The notes under the pieces were generated by a model. That model had not been told where the DNA came from, searched no databases, and was given only the letters and a program-made list of their open reading frames with translations. Source: Desulfuromonadaceae bacterium (GTDB taxonomy: Bacteria; Desulfobacterota; Desulfuromonadia; Geobacterales; Pseudopelobacteraceae). Taken from it: DNA of 64,000 nt. Both the position numbers and the translations under genes were made by a program. The stretch spans positions 1 through 64,000 of the forward strand of contig JAQTQX010000010.1 of the NCBI GenBank assembly GCA_028712075.1, given 5' to 3'. Shown piece by piece: positions 7,540-17,362 of this stretch. How positions within the stretch are numbered: position 1 is the stretch's first letter; each line of letters opens with the position of its first letter.

Positions 7540-8145
7540 ATGAACAGCGAATTGCCAGCCATTATCGAGAGCCTGGTCTTTACAGCCGATTCCGCTCTTT
7601 CGACAGATCGCATCTGCGAGTTGCTTCCGGAATTCGACCGGAATGAGATAAAAACAGCCCTGTCTGAACTGGTCGAGTCTCATCGCAGGAGGGGAGGGGG
7701 CTTTGAAATTGTTGAGGTGGCCGGCGGATGGCATTTCAGGACACTTCCCGCATTGCACGGTTACATTACCCGCCATATTAAAACCAGACCGGCAAAATTT
7801 TCACAGTCCTCCCTGGAAACATTGGCAATTGTTGCCTATCGGCAACCGATTACCCGTGCTGAAGTAGAGCATTTACGGGGAGTTGACTGTGGCGGTGTCC
7901 TGAAATCACTGCTGGAAAAGCATCTGGTGCGGATCCTGGGCAAAAAGGATATTCCCGGGCGGCCGCTTATTTACGGTACATCTAAAGAATTTCTTGAAGT
8001 TTTTGGTCTTAAAGATTTGAAAAGTCTACCGACTCTCCGAGAAATACAGGCGTTGGACGAAGTACCTCTGTTCGAGCGTCAGGAGGAGTTACCGCTTGAA
8101 CCGGAGAAGGCCGTTCCGACGGAGGGTGAGTTGCCATTCTCATAG
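7540..8145 (+). CDS. scpB: Segregation and condensation protein B
   Basis: The winged-helix dimer that binds the middle of ScpA in the SMC condensin. Conserved features are the C-terminal half with QSSLETLAIVAYRQPITRAE, the VEHLRGVDCGGVL turn and GRPLIYGTSKEFLEVFGL. At 201 residues it is of usual size, with an acidic tail. No obvious oddities. Confidence 0.95.
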   Translation: MNSELPAIIESLVFTADSALSTDRICELLPEFDRNEIKTALSELVESHRRRGGGFEIVEVAGGWHFRTLPALHGYITRHIKTRPAKFSQSSLETLAIVAYRQPITRAEVEHLRGVDCGGVLKSLLEKHLVRILGKKDIPGRPLIYGTSKEFLEVFGLKDLKSLPTLREIQALDEVPLFERQEELPLEPEKAVPTEGELPFS

Positions 8146-8163
8146 TGTACCTGGAGGTCAATC

Positions 8164-8967
8164 ATGCAGCGTCAGCCCGCCGTAGCAGGCCAGTTTTACC
8201 CCGACAGTGAAAGCCAACTGCGCGCCGCTCTCTCTCAGATGATACCGGAGCGTTCTGCACCACAAGCGACAAAAGGCATTATTTCTCCTCATGCCGGGTA
8301 TCTGTATTCCGGGGCGATTGCCGGGCAGCTGTTTGCAAAAGTCACCCTTCCGAAATCGGTTCTGATTATCGGACCGAATCATCATGGTGTTGGCGCCGCT
8401 GCTGCGCTCTATCCGGATGGCGAATGGCTGACGCCGCTTGGCACAACACCGATCGATTCACGCCTGAACACCCTGCTACTGGAGCACGGGCCCTACCTTC
8501 ACAGCGATACAGTTGCACATCAGCATGAGCATTCACTGGAAGTGCAGCTCCCATTTCTGCAGCATCTGCGCCCTGATGTTATCATTGCCGCGCTCTGCAT
8601 CGGGCAGGGTAATTATGAGGTGCTGCGTGACATTGGCCACGGCATAGCTGCCGCTATTAAGGAGTATGGGGAAGAGGTGCTGATTGTGGCCAGTTCCGAC
8701 ATGACCCATTATGAATCTGCCGACGCGGCCCGCCGGAAGGATCATCTGGCGCTGGAGTGCATTTCTGCCCTTGACGGCAGGGGATTGCTGGAGACGTGTC
8801 GGCGACAGCAGATTACCATGTGCGGAGTCGCTCCGGCCACGGTCATGCTGGAAGCGGTACTTCAGCAGGGCGCCACACATGCGGAAATTGTTGCATATAA
8901 CACTAGCGGTGATATCACCGGCGATAACCGGCAGGTGGTGGGGTACGCGGCGGTACTAGTGCGGTAA
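8164..8967 (+). CDS. amrB: AmmeMemoRadiSam system protein B (MEMO1 family)
   Basis: A 267-residue MEMO-family protein, structurally related to extradiol dioxygenases. Visible signatures are RQPAVAGQFYP at the start, GIISPHAGYLYSG, LIIGPNHHG, HEHSLEVQLPFLQ and VASSDMTHYE; the His and Asp in these blocks form the putative metal pocket. The family usually occurs with a radical SAM protein (AmrS) and AmrA, whose joint product is unknown; neither partner is next to it here. It is placed 18 bases after scpB behind GGAGG and probably belongs to the trpS operon. Confidence 0.9.
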   Translation: MQRQPAVAGQFYPDSESQLRAALSQMIPERSAPQATKGIISPHAGYLYSGAIAGQLFAKVTLPKSVLIIGPNHHGVGAAAALYPDGEWLTPLGTTPIDSRLNTLLLEHGPYLHSDTVAHQHEHSLEVQLPFLQHLRPDVIIAALCIGQGNYEVLRDIGHGIAAAIKEYGEEVLIVASSDMTHYESADAARRKDHLALECISALDGRGLLETCRRQQITMCGVAPATVMLEAVLQQGATHAEIVAYNTSGDITGDNRQVVGYAAVLVR

Positions 8968-8977
8968 TGGCTTCCGG

Positions 8978-11479
8978 TTAGACCTGTCGAAGGTCAAGCG
9001 GCAACACAATTCTGAAGGTAGTGCCGCTTGATCCATCGCTTTCGACGGATAAACTGCCGTGATGTTCTTCAATAATCCGCTGGGTAATCGAAAGTCCAAG
9101 ACCGGTACCGGCCCCTTTCCGGGTGAAAAACGGCTCGAAAATCTGCGGCAGGTCCTGCTCACGTATTCCTGGGCCGTTATCATGAATGAAGATGGTCACG
9201 GTTGTTTCGGTAAATTCGGTTGTAATTGATATTACCCCTCCTGAATCAAGCACTTCCAGGGAATTTTTCAAGATATTGATTAACGCCTGGCGCATCTTTT
9301 CCGGGTCAAACCTGAACGACGGCAGCGGAGCAGTGTGTACATTCAGCGTGATACCCTGTTTCTCGGCCTGTCGCCGCATCAGTAAAAGGATATCCCGTAT
9401 CAGTTGGGTAAGATCGCCCTCCCTGAAATCGGTCCTGACCGGCGACGAATAATTGAGAAGCGCGCTGATAAGCCGCTCAACCCGCTCAATTTCCGCAAGT
9501 GCCTTTGAGAGCATCTCCCTGTCTTCCGGGCTGAAACCCGGCTGGTCGTGCAGATCATCAAGCAGCAGTGAAATACCGGTGAGCGGATTACGTACTTCGT
9601 GAGCTATGCCGGCTGAAAGCTTGCCAAGAGATGCCAGACGGTCAAGGCGAACTGTTTCCTCACGCAGACGCTCCCGTTCCGTTTCATTGCGCAATGTTAC
9701 GGTCAACCCCATTTCGGCGCCGGCACCGATTGGAAACAGGCCGAAATCGTAAAAGGTCATCTCCCCGTCACTCTGTCGGTGCAGTGGAACCCGCCCGTAC
9801 CCCTGACCAGTGAGAAGCGCGGCTTCTATCCGGGTACAAACCTCCGGCCATGAGGAAAAAACCGTGTGATAGTCGCTGTCGAAGCGGGCTGAATCTGCAA
9901 GGAACTGCTGTCCGACACCGTTGATCGAGGTCAGAGTCCCGGACGGTGATATGGTAATAATTGCGCTGGAAATACTTTCCAGGATGCTCGTTTTGAAATT
10001 GCGTTCGGCGATAATATCGGCCCGGGACTGCTGCAGTTCATCAAAAGTTGCCAAGAGGTTGTTTTTGCGCGTCTCAAGCTCATCGGCCATTATGTTGAAC
10101 GTTCGAGCAAGCTCGCCTATTTCATCGCCTGACGAAACATCCACCCGACTCTGCACATCCCCCTCGGCAAGTTTGCGGGCGCCGTCAGTCAGATGCTGCA
10201 GCGGCCGGGTAATGCCCCGCGATAATCCCCACGCCGAAAACCCGGCAAGCAGCGAAGTGATCAGAATAATGGCGGCACTCTGCGTTCGGTGATCACCAAG
10301 CTGCCGGTTGATCAGGCGGCTGCCTCTCCGGGCGGCGTCCTGGAACTGGTCCAGCTGAAAACCGATGGTGATGCCTCCGAAAATACCATGCCGGTCATAA
10401 TCACCTCTATTGTACGGGATCGGGGCATACGCCATGATTTTTCTGGCGCCGCCAACGTTAGTCGTATCAACAAATCCTGATTTGAGCTGTCGCACCTGAG
10501 CGGCAACCACCGGGTAATTCGGGTGGATGAATCCGGCATGGTCCAGATTGAACGGTATTCGACCACGAGCTATGTCATCTTTCGACGAAGCTGCCGTGTA
10601 GGGGGGGACGAGTTGGCCAACGGCGTCAAGCCCCCTGATATCCCAAAACTTCGGGTGAGTGATGATCCACCCCTCGTCATCGAACATAAAAGCGTAATTG
10701 CCGCTTTTGTAGGAAGGAAATACAGTGGAGAAGTTATGCCCCGGGTCGATATGTTGGGTAAACGACATCAGATGGCGATGGTCAAGCGACAAAACAATCA
10801 CGCCGTTGAAGTTGCCCCGGCTATCAAACAGTGCCGCTGCAAACCGAATCACACCCTGATACATTTTCCCGTCCAGGGCATGTTCCGGTTCGTCAGCGCC
10901 GTTCAACTGCTCCTGCTTTGAAAGATGAAACCCGGTAAGATGCGAAACATACATTTTGCCCGAATGCATGCGAACCTGCTGAAAATAATCTTCCGTAAGA
11001 AATTCTGTATGTGCAGGGTCTGAAATGTTTTTCAACTCTGCAGGTGGTACGGTCATACCATCCTTTATTACCAGCTTTTCCTGGCCATTTTTGTCAATGA
11101 CGGCAATGCTCCGGTAGAGGGGTACCTGCTCACGTATTTCCTCCGGTGCCGTTGCAATCCCGGTCCGGTACCATATTTCACCGCGCCTGCTGGCGTAAAA
11201 ATTGAGCAGAGTCGCCTGGTCGAGCTGCGAACGCGACAAAAACAGCAGGTCACTTTCGCACTGGTTCAGGAAGTCAGCCACACTTTTAGCGACCTGAACT
11301 GCCCGCATCTGGAGCAATTCCGATGCCTGAAGATCTGCCGTACCGCCAATATCGGTCGTGAGGCGCGAACTGGTCGCTTCCAGATTGAAAAAAAGAATCA
11401 TGGAAGACACCATAAGTGGCAGCAGCGACAGCAGCAGGGTGGTAACGAGAATTTTTTTAAAGAGGGTAAGGCGTGGCAT
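8978..11479 (-). CDS. Membrane sensor histidine kinase (Cache-like, HAMP, PAS, HisKA, HATPase)
   Basis: An 833-residue two-component kinase. One transmembrane helix at about 9-31 is followed by a long periplasmic domain (about 35-395) with double-Cache character (repeated Y-x-G-V-I, FMFDDEGWIITHP), a second helix around 405-425, HAMP (ITRPLQHLTDGARKLAEG), a coiled stretch and a PAS domain (SILESISSAIITISPSG). The phosphoacceptor is His627 in AHEVRNPL, and the ATP-binding boxes are N (INILKNSLE), G1 (DNGPGI), F and G2 (GTGLGLS). No response regulator is adjacent, so it acts on a distant partner. The ligand cannot be predicted. It ends tail to tail with amrB. Confidence 0.92.
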   Translation of the reverse strand: MPRLTLFKKILVTTLLLSLLPLMVSSMILFFNLEATSSRLTTDIGGTADLQASELLQMRAVQVAKSVADFLNQCESDLLFLSRSQLDQATLLNFYASRRGEIWYRTGIATAPEEIREQVPLYRSIAVIDKNGQEKLVIKDGMTVPPAELKNISDPAHTEFLTEDYFQQVRMHSGKMYVSHLTGFHLSKQEQLNGADEPEHALDGKMYQGVIRFAAALFDSRGNFNGVIVLSLDHRHLMSFTQHIDPGHNFSTVFPSYKSGNYAFMFDDEGWIITHPKFWDIRGLDAVGQLVPPYTAASSKDDIARGRIPFNLDHAGFIHPNYPVVAAQVRQLKSGFVDTTNVGGARKIMAYAPIPYNRGDYDRHGIFGGITIGFQLDQFQDAARRGSRLINRQLGDHRTQSAAIILITSLLAGFSAWGLSRGITRPLQHLTDGARKLAEGDVQSRVDVSSGDEIGELARTFNIMADELETRKNNLLATFDELQQSRADIIAERNFKTSILESISSAIITISPSGTLTSINGVGQQFLADSARFDSDYHTVFSSWPEVCTRIEAALLTGQGYGRVPLHRQSDGEMTFYDFGLFPIGAGAEMGLTVTLRNETERERLREETVRLDRLASLGKLSAGIAHEVRNPLTGISLLLDDLHDQPGFSPEDREMLSKALAEIERVERLISALLNYSSPVRTDFREGDLTQLIRDILLLMRRQAEKQGITLNVHTAPLPSFRFDPEKMRQALINILKNSLEVLDSGGVISITTEFTETTVTIFIHDNGPGIREQDLPQIFEPFFTRKGAGTGLGLSITQRIIEEHHGSLSVESDGSSGTTFRIVLPLDLRQV

Positions 11480-11574
11480 GGTGCTCCACCTGAGTGCAAT
11501 GCGGATTGTAATTACCTGAGTACAATGATACCTTGCGCAGGGTCAAGACATCTTTTCAAGGCTGGTTTTACACC

Positions 11575-13416
11575 ATGGGTTACAGAAATCTTCAGGAATG
11601 TGTGGTGGATCTTGAGCGGCATGGCAAACTTGTCCGAATTACCGCACCGCTCGACCCACACCTCGAAATCGGGGCGCTGCAGCGGCGGGTGTATCAGGCG
11701 GGTGGTCCGGCGCTGCTTTTTACCAACGGAGCAGGCTGCCGGTTCCCGCTGCTGGGTAACCTGTTCGGGACGCTGGAGAGAACCCGTTTTATCTTCCGTG
11801 ATACGCTGGACGATATACGGCGTCTCGTCGAACTCAAATTAAACCCGTTTGCACTGCTTAAAAATCCGCTCGATCTCGTAAAAGCCCCTTTTGCCGCGTA
11901 TCATCTGCTTCCGGTAACAACAAGCAAGGCTCCGCTTCTGGAATGTTCGACAAACCTCTCCACTCTGCCGCAACTCGTTTCATGGCCGGGTGACGGCGGG
12001 GCGTTTTTGACTCTGCCGCAAGTCTACAGCGAAAGCCCTGCACATCCCGGTTTTGCCAGATCCAATCTCGGCATGTATCGCATTCAGATCTCCGGCAACA
12101 GCTACCAATCTGACAGGCAGGCCGGGCTGCATTACCAGATTCATCGCGGCATTGGCGCCCACCATGCCGAGGCGATTGAACGGGGTGACCTGCTTCGCGT
12201 CTCTATTTTTCTGGGCGGTGCGCCCGCCATGACCGTGGCAGCAGTCATGCCGCTGCCGGAAGGAATGCCGGAACTCTCTTTTGCCGGATTGCTGGCCGGA
12301 CACCGAATCCCGATGACGAAAATTGCGGGGCATCTGCCGGTCTCTTCAGAGGCCGATTTCTGCATCAGCGGCGTTATTCATCCATCCGGAACCCTGCCTG
12401 AAGGGCCGTTTGGCGACCATCTTGGCTACTATAGCCTTGTTCATGAATTCCCCTATATCGAAATTGACCGGGTATATCACCGGCGCGATGCCATCTTTCC
12501 ATTTACGACCGTCGGGCGTCCACCTCAGGAAGATACCAGTTTCGGCGCCTTCATTCATGAACTGACCGGACCGCTGATTCCCGCTGTTGTGACGGGAGTG
12601 CGGGAAGTTCATGCCGTTGACGCTGCCGGTGTACATCCGCTGCTGCTGGCGATAGCCAGCGAACGTTATGTGCCGTACGCTCCCGTGCGGCGCCCGCAGG
12701 AGCTGTTGACCGTGGCTAATGCGATCCTTGGCCAGGGGCAGTTGTCACTGGCCAAATATCTGCTGATAGCGGCTCATGAGGATGCACCGTCGCTGCATAC
12801 CCACGACATGGCAGCATTTCTGGGACACGTTCTGGAACGTGCTGACTGGCGCAGTTGTCTTCATTTCCAGACTGCAACAACAATTGATACGCTCGACTAC
12901 AGCGGCACCGCTCTTAACGAAGGTTCCAAAGTAGTGATCGCCGCTGCGGGCCCGGTGCTGCGGCAGTTGGCAACCGAACCGCCTGCCGGTCTTGAACTGC
13001 CGGCGGAATTTGGACCCACTGCAGTGTGTCTGGCCGGTATTCTGGCAATCCAGGGGCCTCCATCAAGGCAGGGGAGGGGTGAATGTGATCCTCTGCTTGA
13101 AGAGTTCTGCTCTTTTTATGCAAGGCGTCAACAGTTCGACGGCTTTCCACTGATAGTGGTCTGCGACGACAGCCAGTTTACTGCAGCCACCATGAACAAT
13201 TTCCTCTGGGTGACATTTACCCGTTCAAATCCGGCAACAGATCTCTACGGCATCCATCCCGAGACCCATGGTCGGCACTGGGGGTGTCGCGGACCTCTCG
13301 TTATTGACGCCCGGATCAAGCCGTTTCATGCCCCGCCGTTAGTTGATGATCCTGCTGTTGAGAGGAAAATTGAAGCACTTGCCGCACCCGGTGCGCCACT
13401 GCATGGAATGTTCTGA
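11575..13416 (+). CDS. UbiD-family decarboxylase
   Basis: A 613-residue member of the prenylated-FMN dependent UbiD family, which removes carboxyl groups from aromatic or unsaturated acids. Family marks are MGYRNLQECVVDLERHGKL at the start, GNSYQSDRQAGLHYQIHRG, the LPEGPFGDHLGYYS motif and FTRSNPATDLYG near the end. It is longer than the 490-residue UbiD of ubiquinone synthesis and resembles the large menaquinone-type branch; a menaquinone role is inference. The ATG at 11575 is chosen because family similarity starts there. It is divergent from the kinase, with no UbiX nearby. Confidence 0.85.
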   Translation: MGYRNLQECVVDLERHGKLVRITAPLDPHLEIGALQRRVYQAGGPALLFTNGAGCRFPLLGNLFGTLERTRFIFRDTLDDIRRLVELKLNPFALLKNPLDLVKAPFAAYHLLPVTTSKAPLLECSTNLSTLPQLVSWPGDGGAFLTLPQVYSESPAHPGFARSNLGMYRIQISGNSYQSDRQAGLHYQIHRGIGAHHAEAIERGDLLRVSIFLGGAPAMTVAAVMPLPEGMPELSFAGLLAGHRIPMTKIAGHLPVSSEADFCISGVIHPSGTLPEGPFGDHLGYYSLVHEFPYIEIDRVYHRRDAIFPFTTVGRPPQEDTSFGAFIHELTGPLIPAVVTGVREVHAVDAAGVHPLLLAIASERYVPYAPVRRPQELLTVANAILGQGQLSLAKYLLIAAHEDAPSLHTHDMAAFLGHVLERADWRSCLHFQTATTIDTLDYSGTALNEGSKVVIAAAGPVLRQLATEPPAGLELPAEFGPTAVCLAGILAIQGPPSRQGRGECDPLLEEFCSFYARRQQFDGFPLIVVCDDSQFTAATMNNFLWVTFTRSNPATDLYGIHPETHGRHWGCRGPLVIDARIKPFHAPPLVDDPAVERKIEALAAPGAPLHGMF

Positions 13417-13484
13417 GGAACCGGGATGAGTGTCTGGATAGCTGGAAGTCTCCTGAATTTTTAAGCAGTCATAGCGCAGGATAG

Positions 13485-14723
13485 ATGCTCTGCCATAGCA
13501 ATGCCCCCAAAGGATATCGCTGGATGCCTCTGCCACGGATTACCAGAAAACGCCAGTTTGTCCAATTCTTATTGCTTGCCGCCGCACTGCTGATCCCCTT
13601 TGTCTCATTTTCAGGAAACCCGCTTCTGCGCATGGATATTGGGAAGATGACTCTCTTTATGGCAGGGGTACCGTTACGGATTGACCAGTTTTATCTCGTA
13701 CTGCTGGTCACACTGCTGCTCGTGATACTGTTTCTGCTGATGACGGCAGTGCTCGGGCGTGTCTGGTGCGGTTGGCTCTGTCCGCAGACGGTGTTCAATG
13801 ATATGACGGAGTTGGTGACACTCCTCTTTAACAAGAGAGTCCCCCCGTACGTTGCACGAGTGGTTGAACATCTTACCGCCCTGATTATTGCCAAACTGGT
13901 TGCTTTCAATCTGTTCTGCTGGTTCATGACACCAGAGCGGGTATTGACAGATCTTCTTCATTTTTCCGACCATCCGGCCATGCTGTCTGTATTCCTTCTG
14001 CTGACAGTGAGCGGCTATCTTAACCTGATACTGGTAAAGCGGAGTTTCTGCCGCAGCTATTGCCCGTATGGCAGGTTTCAAACAGCATTGATGGATGCCG
14101 GCACACTGAATATTTCGTTTCTGGAAGAGGTGCGGGGCCGCTGCCTGCGGTGCAACGCCTGTGTCCGTACCTGTCCGATGGGGATTGATATCCGGGAGGG
14201 ATTCCAGATTGAATGTATCGGCTGCGGGCGCTGTATTGATGCCTGCCGCGGCGTTATGGAGCGGAAGCCTGACGGATTCGGACTGATTGATTACCGTTTT
14301 GGCAGCGAGAAAGGGGGCGGTTTCCGATTTGGCACCACGACCATCGCTCTCCTGTTTGCGACGGTGCTTCTGGTGGGGGTGCTCACCTGGGGAGTTGCAG
14401 GCAGAAGCCAGGATGCTTTTGCCGTGCAGCGGGTTGCAACCGCCGAGCCACGCCGGTTGCCGGACGGCAGCCTGGCTCAGCCATGGCGTGCCGTTATCGG
14501 CAATCGCACTGAAGCGCCCCGCACCTATTCCATACGTGTTGCCGGTGATGCCGCCTCTGGAGTTGAACTGCACGGCCAGACCCGTGATATTGAAATTGCG
14601 GCCAATCAACACCGGGAAATTATTTTTATGATCCATCCGTTAACAACCCGCCAACCGGGTAAATTTCAGCTGCAGCTGGTGAGTGGAGACCGGATAGCTG
14701 CTACGGTGACTATTTCACCATGA
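13485..14723 (+). CDS. ccoG: Cytochrome c oxidase accessory protein CcoG (FixG/RdxA)
   Basis: A 412-residue polytopic ferredoxin-like protein needed for maturation of cbb3 oxidase, proposed to reduce Cu(II) for copper insertion. The WCGWLCPQTVF and SYCPYGRFQ boxes in the membrane region and two [4Fe-4S] motifs (CLRCNACVRTCP and CIGCGRCIDAC) are clear. The C-terminal immunoglobulin-like FixG domain follows a last membrane helix near 280. The ATG has AGGA six bases upstream. Its stop overlaps the ccoI start in ATGA, showing translational coupling. Confidence 0.93.
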   Translation: MLCHSNAPKGYRWMPLPRITRKRQFVQFLLLAAALLIPFVSFSGNPLLRMDIGKMTLFMAGVPLRIDQFYLVLLVTLLLVILFLLMTAVLGRVWCGWLCPQTVFNDMTELVTLLFNKRVPPYVARVVEHLTALIIAKLVAFNLFCWFMTPERVLTDLLHFSDHPAMLSVFLLLTVSGYLNLILVKRSFCRSYCPYGRFQTALMDAGTLNISFLEEVRGRCLRCNACVRTCPMGIDIREGFQIECIGCGRCIDACRGVMERKPDGFGLIDYRFGSEKGGGFRFGTTTIALLFATVLLVGVLTWGVAGRSQDAFAVQRVATAEPRRLPDGSLAQPWRAVIGNRTEAPRTYSIRVAGDAASGVELHGQTRDIEIAANQHREIIFMIHPLTTRQPGKFQLQLVSGDRIAATVTISP

Positions 14724-17146
14724 ACATGTCACCGGAGCAGGTCTGCAGCCACTGCGGCATCAGCTTTCGCTGGAAAGCGATCATAGATATCGCTGCTGAC
14801 GGCAGTAACGTGGTCTTCTGCTGCCGAGGCTGCCATGGCGCGTATCATCTGATCTGCGCGGCCGGACTGGACAGTTTCTACCTCCGCTCCGACCGTGCAG
14901 TGCCGACGGTTGGTGAAGCAGACGTGTCACGATATACCGAAGCAGAGCTCCTGAAACATCTGGTGCCTGAAGGTGATGTATGCCGTTTTGATATTCTGAT
15001 TCACGGCATCACTTGCCCCTCCTGTGTCTGGCTGCTTGAGCGGATGATGACCCGCATGACAGGTGTTGAATCTGTCAGCATTTCCTACAGCGGGGGCATC
15101 GCCTCGCTTCGTTTTGACCCTGCACAGGTTACGCCGCTGGAACTGTTCTCCGTCATAACCAGTCTCGGCTACACCCCGCGACCGTATTCAGCTGACCAGT
15201 CAGAAAAAGATGCCAAACGGGAGCGCGATGACCTGCTGCTCCGTTTCGGGACAGCTCTCTTTCTGACTATGCAGCTGATGGCCTATTCGTATGCCCTGTA
15301 TGCCGGTTATTTTCAGGGCATTGATGGTGCCATGAAGCAACTACTGCAGTATGTGTCGCTGCTGGTAACAACGCCGGTGGTTTTTTACTCCGGCTGGCCG
15401 TTCCTGGCCGGCGCCTGGCGCTCCATCAAAACCGCTGCCCCCGGCATGGATCTGCTTATCGCCCTTGGAGCTCTCTCGGCATGGCTCTACAGCGTCTGGG
15501 CACTGTTCACCGGCCAGGAAACCTACTTTGAGAGTGCCGCCATGATCGTGACGTTTATCCTGATCGGGCGGCTTCTTGAAATATCGGTTCGCCGCAAGGC
15601 CATGTCCGGGATCAGCTCTTTGTATGCCGCTGCACCTCAGCGGGCAACGCTGGTAGAGGAGGAGGGCGACCGCACCATTGAAGTTGATGCTGTGCGGCCG
15701 GGCGATCTGCTGCTGGTCAGGCAGGGGGAACGCTTTCCGGTTGATTGTCTGATTGTTGAAGGGGCGACGGAGGTCGATCAATCGCTGGCTACCGGCGAAA
15801 GTCAGCCGGTCCTTCTCACAACGGGCGATGAAGTTCGTTCCGGCTGTGTCAACGTGGCGGCACCGGTGACGGTGCAGGCGCTCCGGCCGGCCGGTCAGAG
15901 CTACCTGATGCGGGTAGCGGCGCTGGTGCAGATGGCACAGGCAGGAAAACCAATACTTCAGAAACTGGCCGACCGGGTTTCCGGGTGGTTCGTACTGGCG
16001 GTTATTTTTCTTGCTCTGCTGGTGGCTGCTGTGCGGCTCCTGCTGCTTGGAGACAGTACCGGTACTGCATTCATGGCAGCATTGTCGATTATCCTGATTG
16101 CCTGCCCCTGCGCCATGGGGTTGGCTGTTCCGGCGGCGGTGCTGGCCGCCTGCAGCCGTTCTGCTACGCTCGGCATTATCCTGCGGGGGGGTGATGTCAT
16201 TGAGCGCCTGGCGTCAATCAATAGCGTGCTGTTTGATAAAACCGGTACGGTGACCTGTGGTCTGCCGGGTGTTGTTCAATTTGATACCTACCCGGGGCAT
16301 GCCGGCACCTGTGTCCTCCAGTCGGCTGCAACTGTCGAGGAACTGGCATCACATCCACTCGCCCGTGCTATCGTCGGTTATGCCGCTGAACAGGGATATC
16401 GACCGGAATCGTGCCGTGATTTCTGTTCCATTCCCGGCAGGGGCATTTCGGGGGTTCTTCCGGATGGCAGGCGTGTTCTGTGCGGCAGTCTCGATTTTCT
16501 GCAGGAGCAGGGAATTGTCGCCGATCTCGACCAGCAGCATGACGGCAGCGCAAGCGCTGTTCTGGTAGCCATTGACGGAGAGCTTGCGGGACGCTTCCTG
16601 CTGGTGGATCAGCTGCGCAAAGGTGCCGGTGATGTGATGTCAGCTCTCGTTGCGGTAAACATGTCCATTGCTCTGATCAGCGGCGACCATCAGCTGACTG
16701 TGGAGCGCATTGCGGCGGAAACAGGTATTGCTGTGGCACGCGGCGCAATGACGCCGAACCAGAAGCTGGAATACGTCACCGAACTTCACGAGCAGGGTCG
16801 TCGTGTACTGATGGTTGGTGACGGCATTAACGATGCGCCAGCGCTGGCCGCTGCCACGGTCAGTTGCTCGCTCTCGGATTCGAGCGATATTGCCCTTGAA
16901 AATGCCGATGTTATTATATCTGAAAACAATCTGATGCGCATAGCCACGGCATATCACATCAGTCGGGCCACCATGACGATTATTAAACAGAACCTTGCCT
17001 GGGCTTTCGTGTATAATATCGTCGGTATTCCGCTGGCGATGGCCGGCATACTGACACCCGTGTATGCCGCTGTTGCCATGACCGCCAGCTCGTTGCTGGT
17101 ATCGCTCAATTCGCTCCGTCTCATGAGGTTCAACCGTCATGGATGA
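14720..17146 (+). CDS. ccoI: Copper-transporting P-type ATPase CcoI (FixI)
   Basis: An 808-residue P1B-type ATPase that moves copper across the inner membrane for cbb3 oxidase assembly. It begins with the zinc-finger-like domain typical of CcoI (CSHCG at 9-13, CCRGC), then an HMA metal-binding domain with CPSC at 99-102, eight membrane helices, the ion-path motif CPC at 462-464, the phosphorylation site DKTGT at 506-510 and GDGINDAPA. The TGES actuator loop is ATGESQP. It lies between ccoG and ccoS with overlapping ends. Copper specificity follows from CPC plus this context. Confidence 0.95.
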   Translation: MNMSPEQVCSHCGISFRWKAIIDIAADGSNVVFCCRGCHGAYHLICAAGLDSFYLRSDRAVPTVGEADVSRYTEAELLKHLVPEGDVCRFDILIHGITCPSCVWLLERMMTRMTGVESVSISYSGGIASLRFDPAQVTPLELFSVITSLGYTPRPYSADQSEKDAKRERDDLLLRFGTALFLTMQLMAYSYALYAGYFQGIDGAMKQLLQYVSLLVTTPVVFYSGWPFLAGAWRSIKTAAPGMDLLIALGALSAWLYSVWALFTGQETYFESAAMIVTFILIGRLLEISVRRKAMSGISSLYAAAPQRATLVEEEGDRTIEVDAVRPGDLLLVRQGERFPVDCLIVEGATEVDQSLATGESQPVLLTTGDEVRSGCVNVAAPVTVQALRPAGQSYLMRVAALVQMAQAGKPILQKLADRVSGWFVLAVIFLALLVAAVRLLLLGDSTGTAFMAALSIILIACPCAMGLAVPAAVLAACSRSATLGIILRGGDVIERLASINSVLFDKTGTVTCGLPGVVQFDTYPGHAGTCVLQSAATVEELASHPLARAIVGYAAEQGYRPESCRDFCSIPGRGISGVLPDGRRVLCGSLDFLQEQGIVADLDQQHDGSASAVLVAIDGELAGRFLLVDQLRKGAGDVMSALVAVNMSIALISGDHQLTVERIAAETGIAVARGAMTPNQKLEYVTELHEQGRRVLMVGDGINDAPALAAATVSCSLSDSSDIALENADVIISENNLMRIATAYHISRATMTIIKQNLAWAFVYNIVGIPLAMAGILTPVYAAVAMTASSLLVSLNSLRLMRFNRHG

Positions 17147-17279
17147 AACCCTGGTAATCTTGATACTATTGTCGCTCTGTCTGGGTGCCGGCTGCTGGCT
17201 GGTGTTCATCTGGGCGGTCAAGAAGGGTGAATTTGATGATGTGGAAAGGCCGAAGCATCGCATGATGGATGACGATTGA
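17139..17279 (+). CDS. ccoS: cbb3 oxidase assembly protein CcoS
   Basis: A 46-residue protein: a short N-terminus, one transmembrane helix (residues 4-26, VILILLSLCLGAGCWLVF) and a short charged tail with KKGEFDDVERPKHRM. The GxFxDxExPxxRM tail is the CcoS/FixS hallmark. CcoS is needed to put heme and copper into the CcoN subunit. It begins inside the last codons of ccoI (8-base overlap), the usual arrangement. The gene is too short for most automatic calls. Confidence 0.93.
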   Translation: MDETLVILILLSLCLGAGCWLVFIWAVKKGEFDDVERPKHRMMDDD

Positions 17280-17288
17280 CGTTGCACT

Positions 17289-17318
17289 GGATCAGACTCC
17301 TGGGTATTTTGATCCGGT
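17289..17318 (+). terminator. Weak hairpin after ccoS
   Basis: GGATCA and TGATCC bracket an 18-base loop shortly after the ccoS stop, followed by a short T run. It may end the cco transcript, but the loop is large and the T tract poor. Confidence 0.25.
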
Positions 17319-17362
17319 TTTCGTGATCACTTCGACTACTCTTCGCAAAATTCAAAAAACGT

